A stretch of DNA of 56,629 bases from Paucimonas sp. (GTDB taxonomy: Bacteria > Pseudomonadota > Gammaproteobacteria > Pseudomonadales > Pseudomonadaceae). Positions 1 through 10,477 of the stretch are shown piece by piece. Position numbers and translations under genes: made by a program. The notes below the pieces were generated by a model. That model saw only the letters and a list, made by a program, of their open reading frames with translations. It made no database searches and was not told the origin of the DNA. Numbering within the stretch: position 1 is the first letter of the stretch; each line of letters begins with the position of its first letter. The stretch is from the NCBI GenBank assembly GCA_031253995.1, contig JAIRVG010000066.1:1-56629 (forward strand), written 5' to 3'.

Positions 1-1341
1 ACCCTGCGCGCTGCCAACAACTTCCACCTCTCCGGTGTTCCGCTGTCGCACTACCCGAAGCTGGTCGTGGCCCTGGCCATGGTCAAGCAGGCCGCTGCCG
101 ACGCCAACCGTGAGCTGGGTCACCTGAGCGATGCCAAGCACGCCGCCATCAGCGAGGCCTGCGCCCGCCTGATCCGCGGTGATTACCACGAGCAGTTCGT
201 GGTCGACATGATCCAGGGCGGTGCTGGTACTTCTACCAACATGAACGCCAACGAAGTGATCGCCAACATCGCCCTGGAAGCCATGGGCCATGAGAAAGGC
301 GAATACAAGTACCTGCACCCGAACAACGACGTGAACATGGCGCAGTCGACCAACGACGCCTACCCGACCGCGATCCGCCTGGGTCTGCTGCTGGGTCACG
401 ACGCACTGCTGGCCAGCCTCGACAGCCTGATCCAGGCCTTCGCTGCCAAGGGTGAAGAATTCAACCACGTACTGAAGATGGGTCGTACCCAGCTGCAGGA
501 CGCGGTACCGATGACCCTGGGCCAGGAATTCCGTGCCTTCGCCACCACCCTGACCGAAGACCTGAACCGCCTGCGCACCCTGGCTCCGGAAGTACTGACC
601 GAAGTGAACCTGGGCGGTACCGCCATCGGTACCGGCATCAACGCCGACCCAGGCTACCAGGCCCTGGCCGTACAGCGCCTGGCCACCATCAGCGGCCAGC
701 CACTGGTACCGGCTGCCGACCTGATCGAAGCCACATCGGACATGGGCGCCTTCGTCCTGTTCTCCGGCATGCTCAAGCGTACCGCGGTCAAGCTGTCGAA
801 GATCTGCAACGACCTGCGCCTGCTGTCCAGCGGCCCGCGCACCGGCATCAACGAGATCAACCTGCCGGCTCGCCAGCCAGGCAGCTCGATCATGCCAGGC
901 AAGGTCAACCCGGTTATCCCGGAAGCCGTCAACCAGGTGGCCTTCGCCATCATGGGCAACGACCTGGCCCTGACCGTCGCTGCCGAAGGCGGCCAGCTGC
1001 AGCTGAACGTCATGGAACCGCTGATCGCCTACAAGATCTTCGACTCCATCCGCCTGCTGCAACGCGCCATGGACATGCTGCGCGAGCACTGCATCGTCGG
1101 CATCACCGCCAACGAACAGCGCTGCCGTGAACTGGTCGAGCACTCGATCGGCCTGGTCACCGCCCTGAACCCGTACATCGGCTACGAAAACGCCACCCGT
1201 ATCGCCCGCGTCGCCCTGGAAACCGGCCGCGGCGTACTGGAACTGGTGCGCGAAGAACAGCTGCTGGACGAAGCGATGCTCAACGACATCCTGCGTCCGG
1301 AAAACATGATCGCTCCGCGTCTGGTTCCGCTGAAGGCGTAA
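1..1341 (+). CDS. aspA: Aspartate ammonia-lyase, 5'-truncated by the window edge
   Basis: Converts L-aspartate reversibly to fumarate and ammonia in the cytoplasm. The reading frame is open from base 1, before the first in-window ATG at 67, so the gene starts upstream; 446 residues are present against about 470 for the family. The fumarase/aspartase signature GSSIMPGKVNPV is intact near positions 880-915 and carries the catalytic serine loop; the N-terminal NNFHLSGVPLSHYP stretch is also typical. An asparaginase gene follows on the same strand after a terminator, so aspartate and asparagine breakdown are side by side. The aspartase rather than fumarase C assignment rests on overall similarity and on the asparaginase neighbour. 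Confidence 0.95.
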   Translation, partial: TLRAANNFHLSGVPLSHYPKLVVALAMVKQAAADANRELGHLSDAKHAAISEACARLIRGDYHEQFVVDMIQGGAGTSTNMNANEVIANIALEAMGHEKGEYKYLHPNNDVNMAQSTNDAYPTAIRLGLLLGHDALLASLDSLIQAFAAKGEEFNHVLKMGRTQLQDAVPMTLGQEFRAFATTLTEDLNRLRTLAPEVLTEVNLGGTAIGTGINADPGYQALAVQRLATISGQPLVPAADLIEATSDMGAFVLFSGMLKRTAVKLSKICNDLRLLSSGPRTGINEINLPARQPGSSIMPGKVNPVIPEAVNQVAFAIMGNDLALTVAAEGGQLQLNVMEPLIAYKIFDSIRLLQRAMDMLREHCIVGITANEQRCRELVEHSIGLVTALNPYIGYENATRIARVALETGRGVLELVREEQLLDEAMLNDILRPENMIAPRLVPLKA

Positions 1342-1395
1342 CCACCCGCGACAACCGTCTCACCAGGTCGAGGGACTAGACACCTCTCACCTTTC

Positions 1396-1431
1396 AAGGG
1401 CCCTTGGCTTACACCCCTGGGTCCTTTTTTT
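1396..1431 (+). terminator. Rho-independent terminator after aspA
   Basis: An imperfect GC-rich stem (AAGGGCCC pairing with GGGTCCTT, one G-T pair, small internal loop) is followed directly by seven T residues, 54 bases after the aspA stop. It separates aspA from the asparaginase gene. Confidence 0.75.
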
Positions 1432-1531
1432 ATGCCCGCGAAATACCCTGCCACGCGATTCGTCTTACAGCCTTTCTCCGGATGTCGTACTGTGCCCGGC
1501 TACGAACAAGACCGACCATGGAGAATGGCGC

Positions 1532-2527
1532 ATGATTTCGGCGTCCCCCCGCCCCGCCCGCAGCATCATGGTGCTGTACACCGGCGGCACCATCGGCATG
1601 CAAGCCAGTGCCAACGGCCTGACCCCCGCTTCCGGTTTCGAGCAACGCATGCGCGCCGGGTTATCCACAAGGACCGACCTGGCCCCGTGGCGCTTCCGCG
1701 AAATGGCACCGCTGATCGACAGCGCCAACATGACCCCGCAGTACTGGCTACGCTTGCGCGCGGCGATCATCGAGGCGGTGGACGCCGGCTGCGACGCGGT
1801 GCTGGTGCTGCATGGCACCGACACCCTGGCCTACAGCGCGGCGGCCATGAGCTTCCAGTTGCTCGGGCTGGAGGCGCCGGTACTGTTCACCGGCTCGATG
1901 CTGCCGGCGGGCGTGGATGACAGCGACGCCTGGGAAAACCTCACCGGTGCCCTGCATGCCCTGACCACAGGCCAACCGGCCGGGGTGCAACTGTTCTTCC
2001 ATGGTGAACTGCTGCCGCCACACCGCACCGCCAAGGTGCGCAGCTATGGCCGGCATCCCTTCGTTGCCCTTGCCCGCAACGCCTCGGCGAGCGGCACACC
2101 CGCGCTGCCTGCTGCCCTGGACTACCGCCAGCCACGCCAGCCTGTGGATATCGCCGTGCTGCCCCTGGTTCCGGGCTTTTCCGCGGACCTGCTGCGGGCA
2201 GTTATCCACAGCGGCGCCCAGGGCCTGATCCTCGAATGCTTCGGCAGCGGCACCGGGCCGAGCGATGACGCGGATTTCCTCGCCGCCCTGGAACAGGCCC
2301 ATTCACGGGACCTGGTGGTGATCGCCATCACCCAATGCCATGAAGGCGGGGTCGAGCTGGACATCTACGAGGCCGGCAGCCGCCTGCGCCAGGCCGGCGT
2401 GCTTTCCGGCGGCGGCATGACCCGCGAAGCGGCGTTCGGCAAGTTGCAACTGCTGCTCGGCAGCGGCCTGCCGGTGGAAGACGTGCGTCGCCTGGCGGAA
2501 CAGGACCTGGCCGGCGAGTTGCGCTGA
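1532..2527 (+). CDS. ansA: Type I (cytoplasmic) L-asparaginase
   Basis: Hydrolyses asparagine to aspartate and ammonia, supplying the substrate of the upstream aspartase. The 331-residue protein has no signal peptide, which favours the cytoplasmic type I enzyme. Both catalytic threonine motifs are present: YTGGTIGM (residues 16-23, nucleophile Thr17) and HGTDT (94-98). A Shine-Dalgarno GGAG about ten bases ahead supports the ATG at 1532. Two exact TTATCCACA 9-mers lie inside the gene (1661, 2202). The AraC gene starts 51 bases after its stop, so co-transcription is possible. Confidence 0.92.
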   Translation: MISASPRPARSIMVLYTGGTIGMQASANGLTPASGFEQRMRAGLSTRTDLAPWRFREMAPLIDSANMTPQYWLRLRAAIIEAVDAGCDAVLVLHGTDTLAYSAAAMSFQLLGLEAPVLFTGSMLPAGVDDSDAWENLTGALHALTTGQPAGVQLFFHGELLPPHRTAKVRSYGRHPFVALARNASASGTPALPAALDYRQPRQPVDIAVLPLVPGFSADLLRAVIHSGAQGLILECFGSGTGPSDDADFLAALEQAHSRDLVVIAITQCHEGGVELDIYEAGSRLRQAGVLSGGGMTREAAFGKLQLLLGSGLPVEDVRRLAEQDLAGELR

Positions 2528-2578
2528 AGGCATGCAATTTGCTCGCTCCCCGAACAGTCCATCAGCCCGGTACCGAGC

Positions 2579-3812
2579 ATGTTGCACTCCCACCTGACCA
2601 CCCTGAACGCGGTTTCCCTGGTCCTGCAGACCTTCCAGGACCAGGGACTGGCCGACGATGCCCTGCTCCACGGCAGCGGCATCAGCGCGGCCGACCTGGG
2701 CCGCGCCGACCCGCGCATCACCACCCGCCAGGAAATGCAGGTGTGCGCCAACGCGGTCGCGCGGCGGCGCGATATCGGCCTGGAACTGGGGCGGCGCATG
2801 CACGTTTCGTCCTACGGTATGCTCGGTTATGCCCTGCTCTCCAGTGCCACCTTAGGTGACGCTTTGCGCCTGGCGCTGCACTACCCCGCGCTCTTGGGAA
2901 CACTTTTCCGCCTGCGCCTGATCGAGGATGGCGAGCGCATCTGGTTCAGCGCCAGCGAGTACCGCGAAGAGCCACAGCTGGCGGCGTTCAATGCCGAGTT
3001 CTGCCTGGTGTCGCTGAAGGTCATCTGCGACGACCTGCTGGGGCGTTCGCTGCCGCTGCTCGGCGCGCGTTTCGCCCATGCCGAGCCGGACTACCACGCC
3101 CAGTACGGGGCCACCTTCACCTGTGCGCTGCAATTCGATGCCAGCGACAACGCCTTCGCCTTCGACCGGGCCTGGCTGGCGCAGCCCTTGCCGCTGGCGG
3201 ACCTGGTGACCCACCGAGCGATGAGCGAGCGTTGCCGGCAGTTGAACCTGGAATTCACCGGGCGCCAGGCCTGGCTCGGCAAGATCCGCCAGTTGCTCAT
3301 CGACCAGCTCGATGCGCCGCCGGGGCTTGAGGGGCTGGCGCGGCAGATGAACTGCTCGTCGCGGACCTTGCGTCGCCATCTGGGTGAGATGGGCAGCAGC
3401 TATCAGCAACTGCTCGATGAACTACGCTTCGAACGGGCCAAGCAACTGCTCGGTGACGGGCAGATGCCGATCTACCGGATTGCGGAAGTGCTGGGGTTCA
3501 GCGAAACGGCCAGTTTCCGGCATGCGTTCATGCGTTGGAGTGGGGTAGCCCCGAGCCACTTCAGGGCATTAGCCGGCCTCATCGCTGGCAAGACAGCTCC
3601 CACAGGTACAGCGGTGTTCTTGTGGGCAGTGCGGTCCTTGTGGGCAGCGCGGTCCTTGTGGGAGCTGGCTTGCCAGCGATTGGGAGCACCACTGAAGCCT
3701 GGCCACCCACCCTGGCCATTTCGATCCCCTTTTGGCCGTTTGCGCCGTTCAGCTTCACCGCCCCACCCAGCACCATTCGGGAAAAAAAACGCCAGTGATT
3801 TGGAGAACAACA

Positions 3813-3835
<23 letters not shown>
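2579..3835 (+). CDS. AraC-family regulator with a C-terminal extension through a REP element
   Basis: Transcription regulator with an N-terminal arabinose-binding-like sensor domain (about residues 15-190) and a C-terminal double helix-turn-helix ending at SHFRAL (about residues 240-331). Family members normally stop near here (about 335-340 aa). This ORF runs 87 residues further, through an inverted REP pair and 18-bp tandem repeats, and ends 23 bases inside the next gene. The tail is low-complexity and rich in Trp, Arg and Pro, as expected from reading through non-coding repeats. The original stop was probably lost when the repeats arose. The effector is unknown; neighbours suggest amino-acid or polyamine control. 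Confidence 0.85.
3581..3680. repeat. REP-type inverted pair with 18-bp tandem repeats
   Basis: The arms at 3581-3604 and 3657-3680 are inverted copies differing at one base (core GCTGGCAAGCCAGCTCCCACA-like). Between them are two tandem 18-bp units (3619-3636, 3637-3654; consensus CTTGTGGGCAGYGCGGTC) and the start of a third. The whole element lies inside the 3' part of the AraC ORF. Confidence 0.85.
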
Positions 3836-4855
<1,020 letters not shown>

Positions 4856-4859
<4 letters not shown>

Positions 4860-5959
4860 CTCGACTCAAGCGACTGCTCGCCCCCCTGCTGTGTACCACC
4901 CTGCTCGCCGGCAGCCTCCAGGCTGTCGCCGAGCAGCGTACCTTGCGGGTCTACAACTGGTTCGACTACATCACGCCGCAGACCCTGACCGACTTCCAGA
5001 AGGATGGCCAAGTCAAGCTGGTCTACGACATCTTCGACACCAACGAGGCCCTGGAAGCCAAGCTGCTCACTGGCAACTCCGGCTACGACGTGGTGGTGCC
5101 GTCCAACGTGTTCCTCGCCAAGCAGATCGAAGCGGGGGTGTTCCAGCCGCTGGACCGCAGCAAGCTGCCCAACTGGCAGCACCTGGATCCGGCGCTGATG
5201 AAGCTGATCGAAGCCAACGACCCGGGCAACAAGTTCGCCGTGCCGTACATGTACGGCACCGTGCTGATCGGCTTCAACCCGGCCAAGGTCAAGGCTGCGC
5301 TGGGTGACAACGCGCCGGTGGACAGCTGGGACCTGATCTTCAAGGAAGAGAACATTTCCAAGCTCAAGCAGTGCGGCGTGGCGCTGCTGGATTCGCCGTC
5401 GGAAATCATGCCGCTGGCCCTGCAGTACCTGGGGCTGCCGCCGAACAGCGACAAGCCGGCCGACTACAAGAAGGCCGAGGCGCTGATGCTGAAGATCCGG
5501 CCGTACATCACCTATTTCCACTCGTCCAAGTACATGGCCGACATCGCCAATGGCGATATCTGCGTGGCGGTGGGTTATTCCGGCAGCTTCTCGCAGGCAG
5601 CCAACCGTGCCATCGAGGCCAAGAACGGCGTGGTGGTGGACATGCGCCTGCCGAAGGAAGGCGCGCCGATCTGGTTCGACATGCTGGCGATTCCGAAGGG
5701 CGCGGCCAACCCGGAGGATGCCCACGCGTTCATCAACTACCTGTTGCAGCCGAAGGTGATCGCGCCGATCAGCGATTTCGTCGGCTACCCGAACCCGAAC
5801 AAGGACGCCACCGAGATGGTCGCCCCGGCGATCCGCAACAACCCGAACCTGTACCCGACGGCGGAGGCGATGACCAAGCTGTATACCTTGCAGCCGCTGG
5901 ATCGCGAGGGTGAACGGGCACGGACCCGGGCGTGGACCAAGATCAAGGCCGGGACCTAG
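4856..5959 (+). CDS. Periplasmic polyamine-binding protein (PotF/SpuD-like)
   Basis: Extracellular solute-binding protein that would capture putrescine, spermidine or acetylated polyamines for an ABC importer. The 367-residue product begins with a typical signal peptide (basic MTRLKR, hydrophobic core, AVA cleavage near residue 25). The mature start TLRVYNWFDYI is characteristic of PotF/SpuD proteins. Translation is coupled to aphA by an ATGA overlap. No permease or ATPase genes adjoin, so it must share membrane components encoded elsewhere or act as a sensor subunit. Confidence 0.88.
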
Positions 5960-5971
5960 TTCTGCGTCGCT

Positions 5972-6015
5972 GCTGATGGCCTCATCGCGGGTAAACCCGC
6001 GATGAGGCCATCAGC
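5972..6015. repeat. Perfect 20-bp-stem palindrome between convergent genes
   Basis: Arms 5972-5991 and 5996-6015 are perfectly complementary around the loop TAAA (core CTCATCGCGGG / CCCGCGATGAG). The right arm contains the stop codon of the MocR gene on the minus strand. There is no T-tract, but it can act as a bidirectional terminator or REP hairpin. Confidence 0.85.
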
Positions 6016-7555
6016 CCCTCCACACCTTCCGGAGCTTGCCCAACGCCTCGGCAATCTCCTTCTCCCCCACCGCCGCAAACCCCAGCACCAGCCCCGCCTT
6101 CTTATCCACAGCCCGCTCCGGCTCGCAGAACCAGTAGCCCCCCAGCCCGTTCAGCTCGACCCCCACTTCCAGAGCCTTCTCCACCAGCCAGCGCTCCCGC
6201 TCCGGGTTATCCACATCCACCTTCACATGCAACCCGGCGACCATCTCCGGCAGTCCCCCCACCCCGGGAATATCCACAGGCCACCCGGCCAGCAACACAT
6301 TGCGCCGCACCAGCGCCGCCCGCCGCATCCGGCGGATATGCCGCTGGAAATGCCCCTGGGCCATGAACTGCGCCATCACCGTCTGCGTGCCCACTTCCGA
6401 ATGCCGCACCATCAGCGCCCGGCATTGGGCAAACGGCTTCACCAACTGTCGTGGCAATACCAGGTAACCCAGGCGCAATGCCGGAAACGCCACCTTGCTG
6501 AACGTTCCCACGTACAGCACCCGCCCGCTGCGGTCCAACGCGGCCAATGGCGCCAGCGGCGCGCCGCTGTAGCGGTACTCGCCGTCGTAGTCGTCCTCGA
6601 CGATCCAGCCCTGGTTACGCTCGGCCCACGCCAGCAGCTCCAGGCGCCGGGCCAGGCTCATGACCACTCCGGTGGGGTATTGGTGGGACGGCGTGACATA
6701 GGCCAGGCGGCAATCATCAAGGGCCGCCAGCGCCGCGCAGTCCAGGCCGTCGTTATCCACAGCCACGCCGTGCACCGCCGCCCCCGTCAGGGCGAAGGCA
6801 CAGGCAGCCGCGCGATAACCCGGGTTTTCCACAGCCACCCCCGCCCCCGGCTCCAGCAGCAACTGTGCACAAAGGCTGATGGCCTGCTGTGCACCGGTGG
6901 TGATCACAATTTGTTCAGGAGAACAGGAAAGCCCGCGTGATCGACGCAGGTAGGCAGCGATGAGTTCCCGCAGCAGCGGTTCTCCCGCCGGATCGCCATA
7001 ACCGAGTGCCGCCGAATCCGGATTTCGCCAGAAACCCGCCTGCAGCTTGGCCCAGACCTCGAACGGGAACAGGTCATAGGCCGGCACACCAACCCGAAAT
7101 GCCCGTGGCGGACCGGTCCGGGGTGTAGGCAAATGGTGATTTTTCAGACGAAAAAGCGGCGCCGTGTGGATAACTTCACTGGACAAATCACCAGTGGAAT
7201 CAGCCGAAAATGTGGATAAACCTGTTGATAAACCCCGGGATAACCCTGTGGATACTTTTGTGGATAGTTTTGGCAGGTGGCTGACGTAGGTCCCGTCGCC
7301 CACCCGGCTTTCAATGAAGCCTTCGGCATAGAGCTGGTCGTAGGCACGCACGACGCTGTTGCGCGACAACCCGAGGATCGCCGCCATGTCCCGGGTCGCC
7401 GGCAGCCGCGTACCGCTACCGAGGCGCCCGTCCAGCACCCGCGCGCGCAAGGCCTGGTATAGCTGGCGACTCAACCCCTGACGGCGGTCGAGGACGATGC
7501 CGGAAGGATCGAAAAGCAGGGAAACGGACGACTCGACCATGGCTAATGGACCCAT
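6011..7555 (-). CDS. MocR/PdxR-type regulator: GntR helix-turn-helix fused to an aminotransferase-like domain
   Basis: PLP-binding transcription factor of 514 residues. A winged helix-turn-helix (about residues 20-85, with RDMAAILGLSRNSVVRAYDQL) is followed by a Ser/Thr/Leu/Gly-rich repetitive linker (about 98-130), then a fold-type-I aminotransferase domain. The segment GTFSKVAFPALRLGY carries the PLP lysine. It is divergent from the PaiB-like gene with 78 bases between them, the usual MocR arrangement in which the regulator controls the divergent genes. Six exact DnaA-box 9-mers lie in this gene, two of them in or beside the linker. Start uncertain: ATG 7555 or ATG 7540, both with weak ribosome sites. 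Confidence 0.9.
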   Translation of the reverse strand: MGPLAMVESSVSLLFDPSGIVLDRRQGLSRQLYQALRARVLDGRLGSGTRLPATRDMAAILGLSRNSVVRAYDQLYAEGFIESRVGDGTYVSHLPKLSTKVSTGLSRGLSTGLSTFSADSTGDLSSEVIHTAPLFRLKNHHLPTPRTGPPRAFRVGVPAYDLFPFEVWAKLQAGFWRNPDSAALGYGDPAGEPLLRELIAAYLRRSRGLSCSPEQIVITTGAQQAISLCAQLLLEPGAGVAVENPGYRAAACAFALTGAAVHGVAVDNDGLDCAALAALDDCRLAYVTPSHQYPTGVVMSLARRLELLAWAERNQGWIVEDDYDGEYRYSGAPLAPLAALDRSGRVLYVGTFSKVAFPALRLGYLVLPRQLVKPFAQCRALMVRHSEVGTQTVMAQFMAQGHFQRHIRRMRRAALVRRNVLLAGWPVDIPGVGGLPEMVAGLHVKVDVDNPERERWLVEKALEVGVELNGLGGYWFCEPERAVDKKAGLVLGFAAVGEKEIAEALGKLRKVWRG

Positions 7556-7633
7556 GAAATTGGCACGTAATGGCTCTTACTCTGAACCAATAGCCTGCCT
7601 AGGATGAGCACCACTCGCCAAGGAATTTTTTCC

Positions 7634-8266
7634 ATGTTCATACCCAGCGCCTTCAAGGACGACGACCTGCAGCGTCAGTTCGAACACATCGCCAACACTC
7701 GCCTGGCCGTGCTGGTCAGCAACGGCGAGCACGGTCTGCAGGCAACCCACGTACCGCTGGTGCTGGACCGCGAAGCGGGCACCAAGGGGACCCTGTACGG
7801 TCATGTGGCGCGGGGCAATCCGCAGTGGCGCGACCTGGAAAGCGGCGCCGAAGTGCTGCTGGTATTCCCTGGTGCCGATGCCTATGTCAGCCCCGGCTAC
7901 TATCCGAGCAAGGCACAGGATCCGCGCACCGTGCCGACCTGGAACTACGTCGCGCTGCATGCATGGGGCACACCCCAGGTTATCCACAGCCCGGAAGCCT
8001 TGCTCGATATCGTCCGCCGCCTCAGCGACCAGCATGAACAGGGCCGCGCTCGCCCCTGGTCGGTGGACGATGCGCCGGCGGACTACATGCAAGGCATGCT
8101 CAAGGCGATCGTCGGCTTCGCGGTGCCCATCGAGCGCCTGCAATACAGCCGCAAGCTGAGCCAGAACCGCTCGGCCATCGATCACGAAGGTGTGCGCAGC
8201 GGCCTGGCCGCCAGCGCCGACCCGCTGGACAACAACCTCGCTGCGCTCATGCAGCGGCAATCCTGA
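7634..8266 (+). CDS. PaiB-like FMN-binding protein
   Basis: Member of the PaiB family (FMN-binding split-barrel fold, about 205 residues; this one 210). PaiB of Bacillus is a negative regulator encoded next to the polyamine acetyltransferase PaiA. The diagnostic N-terminus MFIPSAFKDDD and RTVPTWNY with a following His-rich stretch (HAWGTPQVIH) are seen. Start set at 7634 with AAGGA nine bases upstream; an earlier in-frame ATG at 7604 sits in the MocR-PaiB promoter. Two GNAT acetyltransferases follow closely. Function as regulator or flavin/heme-binding oxidoreductase is not settled. Confidence 0.88.
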   Translation: MFIPSAFKDDDLQRQFEHIANTRLAVLVSNGEHGLQATHVPLVLDREAGTKGTLYGHVARGNPQWRDLESGAEVLLVFPGADAYVSPGYYPSKAQDPRTVPTWNYVALHAWGTPQVIHSPEALLDIVRRLSDQHEQGRARPWSVDDAPADYMQGMLKAIVGFAVPIERLQYSRKLSQNRSAIDHEGVRSGLAASADPLDNNLAALMQRQS

Positions 8267-8279
8267 AGGAACGCGTCCC

Positions 8280-8729
8280 ATGTCTACCGTAGAGATTCGC
8301 CCGGTCACCGCCGCCGACCACGCCGCCTGGCTGCCGCTGTGGCAGGCCTACCTGCGTTTCTATGAAACCTCGCTGCCCGAGGCGGTCAGTGGCGAAACCT
8401 GGAAACGCTTCCTCGACCCCGCGGAAACCACCAACTCCGCCCTGGCCTGGGTCGATGGCAAGGCGGTGGGCATGGTCAACTGGATCTACCATCGTTCCAA
8501 CTGGTCTGTGGAAAACTCCTGCTACCTGCAGGACCTGTACGTGGACGGCGGCCAGCGTGGCCAGGGGGTTGGCCGTCAGTTGATCGAGCACGTCTACGCC
8601 GTGGCCCGCGCGGCCGGCTGCAACAAGGTCCACTGGCTGACCCACGAAACCAACGCCACCGCGATTTCCCTGTACGAACAGGTCGCCGAGCGTCCGGGCT
8701 TCATCCAGTTCCGCAAATCACCGCTGTAA
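8280..8729 (+). CDS. GNAT-family N-acetyltransferase (possible PaiA-like partner)
   Basis: Single-domain acetyl-CoA-dependent N-acetyltransferase of 149 residues. The acetyl-CoA loop is clear (LYVDGGQRGQGVGRQLIEHV, Q/RxxGxG/A type, about residues 87-106), as is the terminal NATAISLYEQ...GFIQF signature. Start at 8280, preceded by AAGGA; only 13 bases separate it from the PaiB-like stop. Position after paiB and near aphA suggests an amine or polyamine substrate, but this is inference. Confidence 0.85.
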   Translation: MSTVEIRPVTAADHAAWLPLWQAYLRFYETSLPEAVSGETWKRFLDPAETTNSALAWVDGKAVGMVNWIYHRSNWSVENSCYLQDLYVDGGQRGQGVGRQLIEHVYAVARAAGCNKVHWLTHETNATAISLYEQVAERPGFIQFRKSPL

Positions 8730-8743
8730 GCCGAGGAGCCTTC

Positions 8744-9415
8744 ATGAGCAGCCAACTGAACTGGAAGCCGGCCACCGAGCCGCAAGCCGAACCGCTGACC
8801 GGACGTTTCATTCGCCTGGAGAAGCTCGATCCCGCGAGACATGGCGACGACCTGTGGGAAGTCTTGCAAGGTCGGGACGCCGACACCGCGCTGTGGGACT
8901 ACCTGCCTTACGGGCCCTTCACCGAACGCGCGCCGTTCGACCGCTGGCTGCAGGACAACGCCAGCGGCCGCGATCCGCTGTTCTACAGCGTGATCGATCT
9001 TGCCAGCGGCCAGGTGCAGGGCATTCTCAGCCTGATGTCCATCGTGCCCGCCCATGGTCGCATCGAGGTTGGCCATATCGCCTTCGGTGCCGCCATGCAG
9101 CGCACGCCCAAGGGCACCGAGGCGGTGTACCTGCTGGGCAAGCTGGCCTTCGAGCTGGGCAATCGCCGTTTCGAATGGAAGTGCAACAACGCCAACGCCC
9201 GCTCGCGGCGAGCCGCGGAGCGCTTCGGGTTCGCGTTCGAGGGGGTGTTCCGCCAGCATATGGTGGTCAAGGACCAGAACCGCGATACGGCCTGGTATTC
9301 GATTACCGATGATGAATGGCCGGCGGTTGCGGCCGGGTTCGAGCGCTGGTTGAGCGAGGAGAACCAGCAGCCTGGCGGGCAGGTCAGGACGCTGGAGGCT
9401 TGCCGCAAGGGCTAG
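8744..9415 (+). CDS. RimJ/RimL-like GNAT acetyltransferase
   Basis: Second acetyltransferase, 223 residues, of the Acetyltransf_3 (RimJ/RimL) type. It has LTGRFIRLEKLDP at the start of the domain and NARSRRAAERFGFAFEGVFR, the typical CoA-side signature, near residues 155-175. It follows the first GNAT by 14 bases with GAGGAG ahead of the ATG, so the two and the PaiB-like gene form one operon. Substrate unknown: a ribosomal or other N-terminus, or a small amine. Confidence 0.85.
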   Translation: MSSQLNWKPATEPQAEPLTGRFIRLEKLDPARHGDDLWEVLQGRDADTALWDYLPYGPFTERAPFDRWLQDNASGRDPLFYSVIDLASGQVQGILSLMSIVPAHGRIEVGHIAFGAAMQRTPKGTEAVYLLGKLAFELGNRRFEWKCNNANARSRRAAERFGFAFEGVFRQHMVVKDQNRDTAWYSITDDEWPAVAAGFERWLSEENQQPGGQVRTLEACRKG

Positions 9416-9430
9416 CCGTTCCCGGCGCCC

Positions 9431-9458
9431 TGTGGGGAGCGGGTTTCCCGCTCCCACA
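9431..9458. repeat. REP-like hairpin between convergent genes
   Basis: TGTGGGGAGCGGG, loop TTT, then CCCGCTCCCACA; one bulged G in the left arm. It lies between the GNAT gene and the homocysteine methyltransferase gene, and probably ends transcription from both sides. Confidence 0.7.
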
Positions 9459-9471
9459 AGGTCTCTGCTGA

Positions 9472-10371
9472 CTACTTGAGGCCGCTAGCCAGCGAAGCGA
9501 TATGCTCCGGCCCGATACCACAGCAACCACCCAACAGACTGGCACCACGCTTGCGCCAGTCCTGCGCCCACTGCAGGTAACCCGGCGGATCCAGGTCCTC
9601 ACGCAGCTCATCCAGCCCATCATTGGCCGTCGCATCCTTGGGCTGCGGCGGGAAGGCGTTGGCATAAGCGCCCACCGAGATATCCACACCCAGGCGCTGG
9701 AAGGTCGCCAACGCGGCATCGATGGCATCACCGATCACTTCCGGCTGGCTGCAGTTGAACAGCAGGGTCTGCACACCCAGTGCCGCCACCGCTTCGGCCG
9801 CCTCCGCCACCGGCTCGCCCGAACGCAGGCGCGGCACTTCATCCACGTCCTCGTCCTGCAGGGTGAACGACACCCAGAATGGCTTGCCGTCCTGCGGCAG
9901 CCCGGCCCGGATCGCGCGCACCTCGGCGACAGCGCTCTGGGTTTCCGCCAGCCACAGGTCGACATGTTCGGCCAGGCCTTCCACCAGCGGGTTCAGCACC
10001 TCGCCGACACGCTCGGCCTGGAACAGGTCCGGACGGTAGGAGCCGAATAGCGGCGGCAAGGAGCCCGCAACCCGCACCTTCTGCGGTCCGGCATCCGCCG
10101 CTGCACGCGCCAGTTGCCCGGCGGTGCTGGCCAGGGCGCGGCCCTCGACCTTGAAACGCTCTTCGCCGATATGGAACGGCACCACCGCATAACTGTTACT
10201 GGTGATTACCTGCGCACCGGCCTCGATATAAGCGCGGTGCACTGCCACCACCGCTTCCGGCGCCTCGCTCAACGCGAGCGCCGACCACTCCGGCTGACGG
10301 AACGGCGCGCCACGGCGCTGCAGTTCCCGGCCCATGCCGCCATCGAGAATGACCAACGACTTTTCGCCCAT
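9472..10371 (-). CDS. Homocysteine S-methyltransferase (MmuM/BHMT family)
   Basis: Zn-dependent methyltransferase that uses homocysteine and a methyl donor such as S-methylmethionine or a betaine to make methionine. The 299-residue protein has LDGGMGRELQRRG at the start, Cys in the LFNCSQPEVI segment and the GGCCGIGPEHI metal-binding pair near the C-terminus. Start chosen at MGEKSLVI (10371); the longer ATG at 10416 lies in the AT-rich divergent promoter. Divergence from an amino-acid ABC binding protein suggests that system imports the methyl donor or a related amino acid. Confidence 0.88.
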   Translation of the reverse strand: MGEKSLVILDGGMGRELQRRGAPFRQPEWSALALSEAPEAVVAVHRAYIEAGAQVITSNSYAVVPFHIGEERFKVEGRALASTAGQLARAAADAGPQKVRVAGSLPPLFGSYRPDLFQAERVGEVLNPLVEGLAEHVDLWLAETQSAVAEVRAIRAGLPQDGKPFWVSFTLQDEDVDEVPRLRSGEPVAEAAEAVAALGVQTLLFNCSQPEVIGDAIDAALATFQRLGVDISVGAYANAFPPQPKDATANDGLDELREDLDPPGYLQWAQDWRKRGASLLGGCCGIGPEHIASLASGLK

Positions 10372-10477
10372 ATAACACTCGCTTCTATGAATAGAAATAA
10401 AACGTATTAGTGCCAATATATTTATAACTATTTAATACCTTACAAGTTTTTTCTTACAACTTTTTCCGGTGATTCCC
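10372..10477. promoter_or_regulatory. AT-rich divergent promoter with TTCTAT-GA-ATAGAA palindrome
   Basis: This 106-base gap is far richer in A and T than its flanks. A perfect 6-bp-arm palindrome lies at 10383-10396, 12 bases from the methyltransferase start. A single regulator, possibly of the LysR type, could control both directions; none is encoded next to it. Confidence 0.4.
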
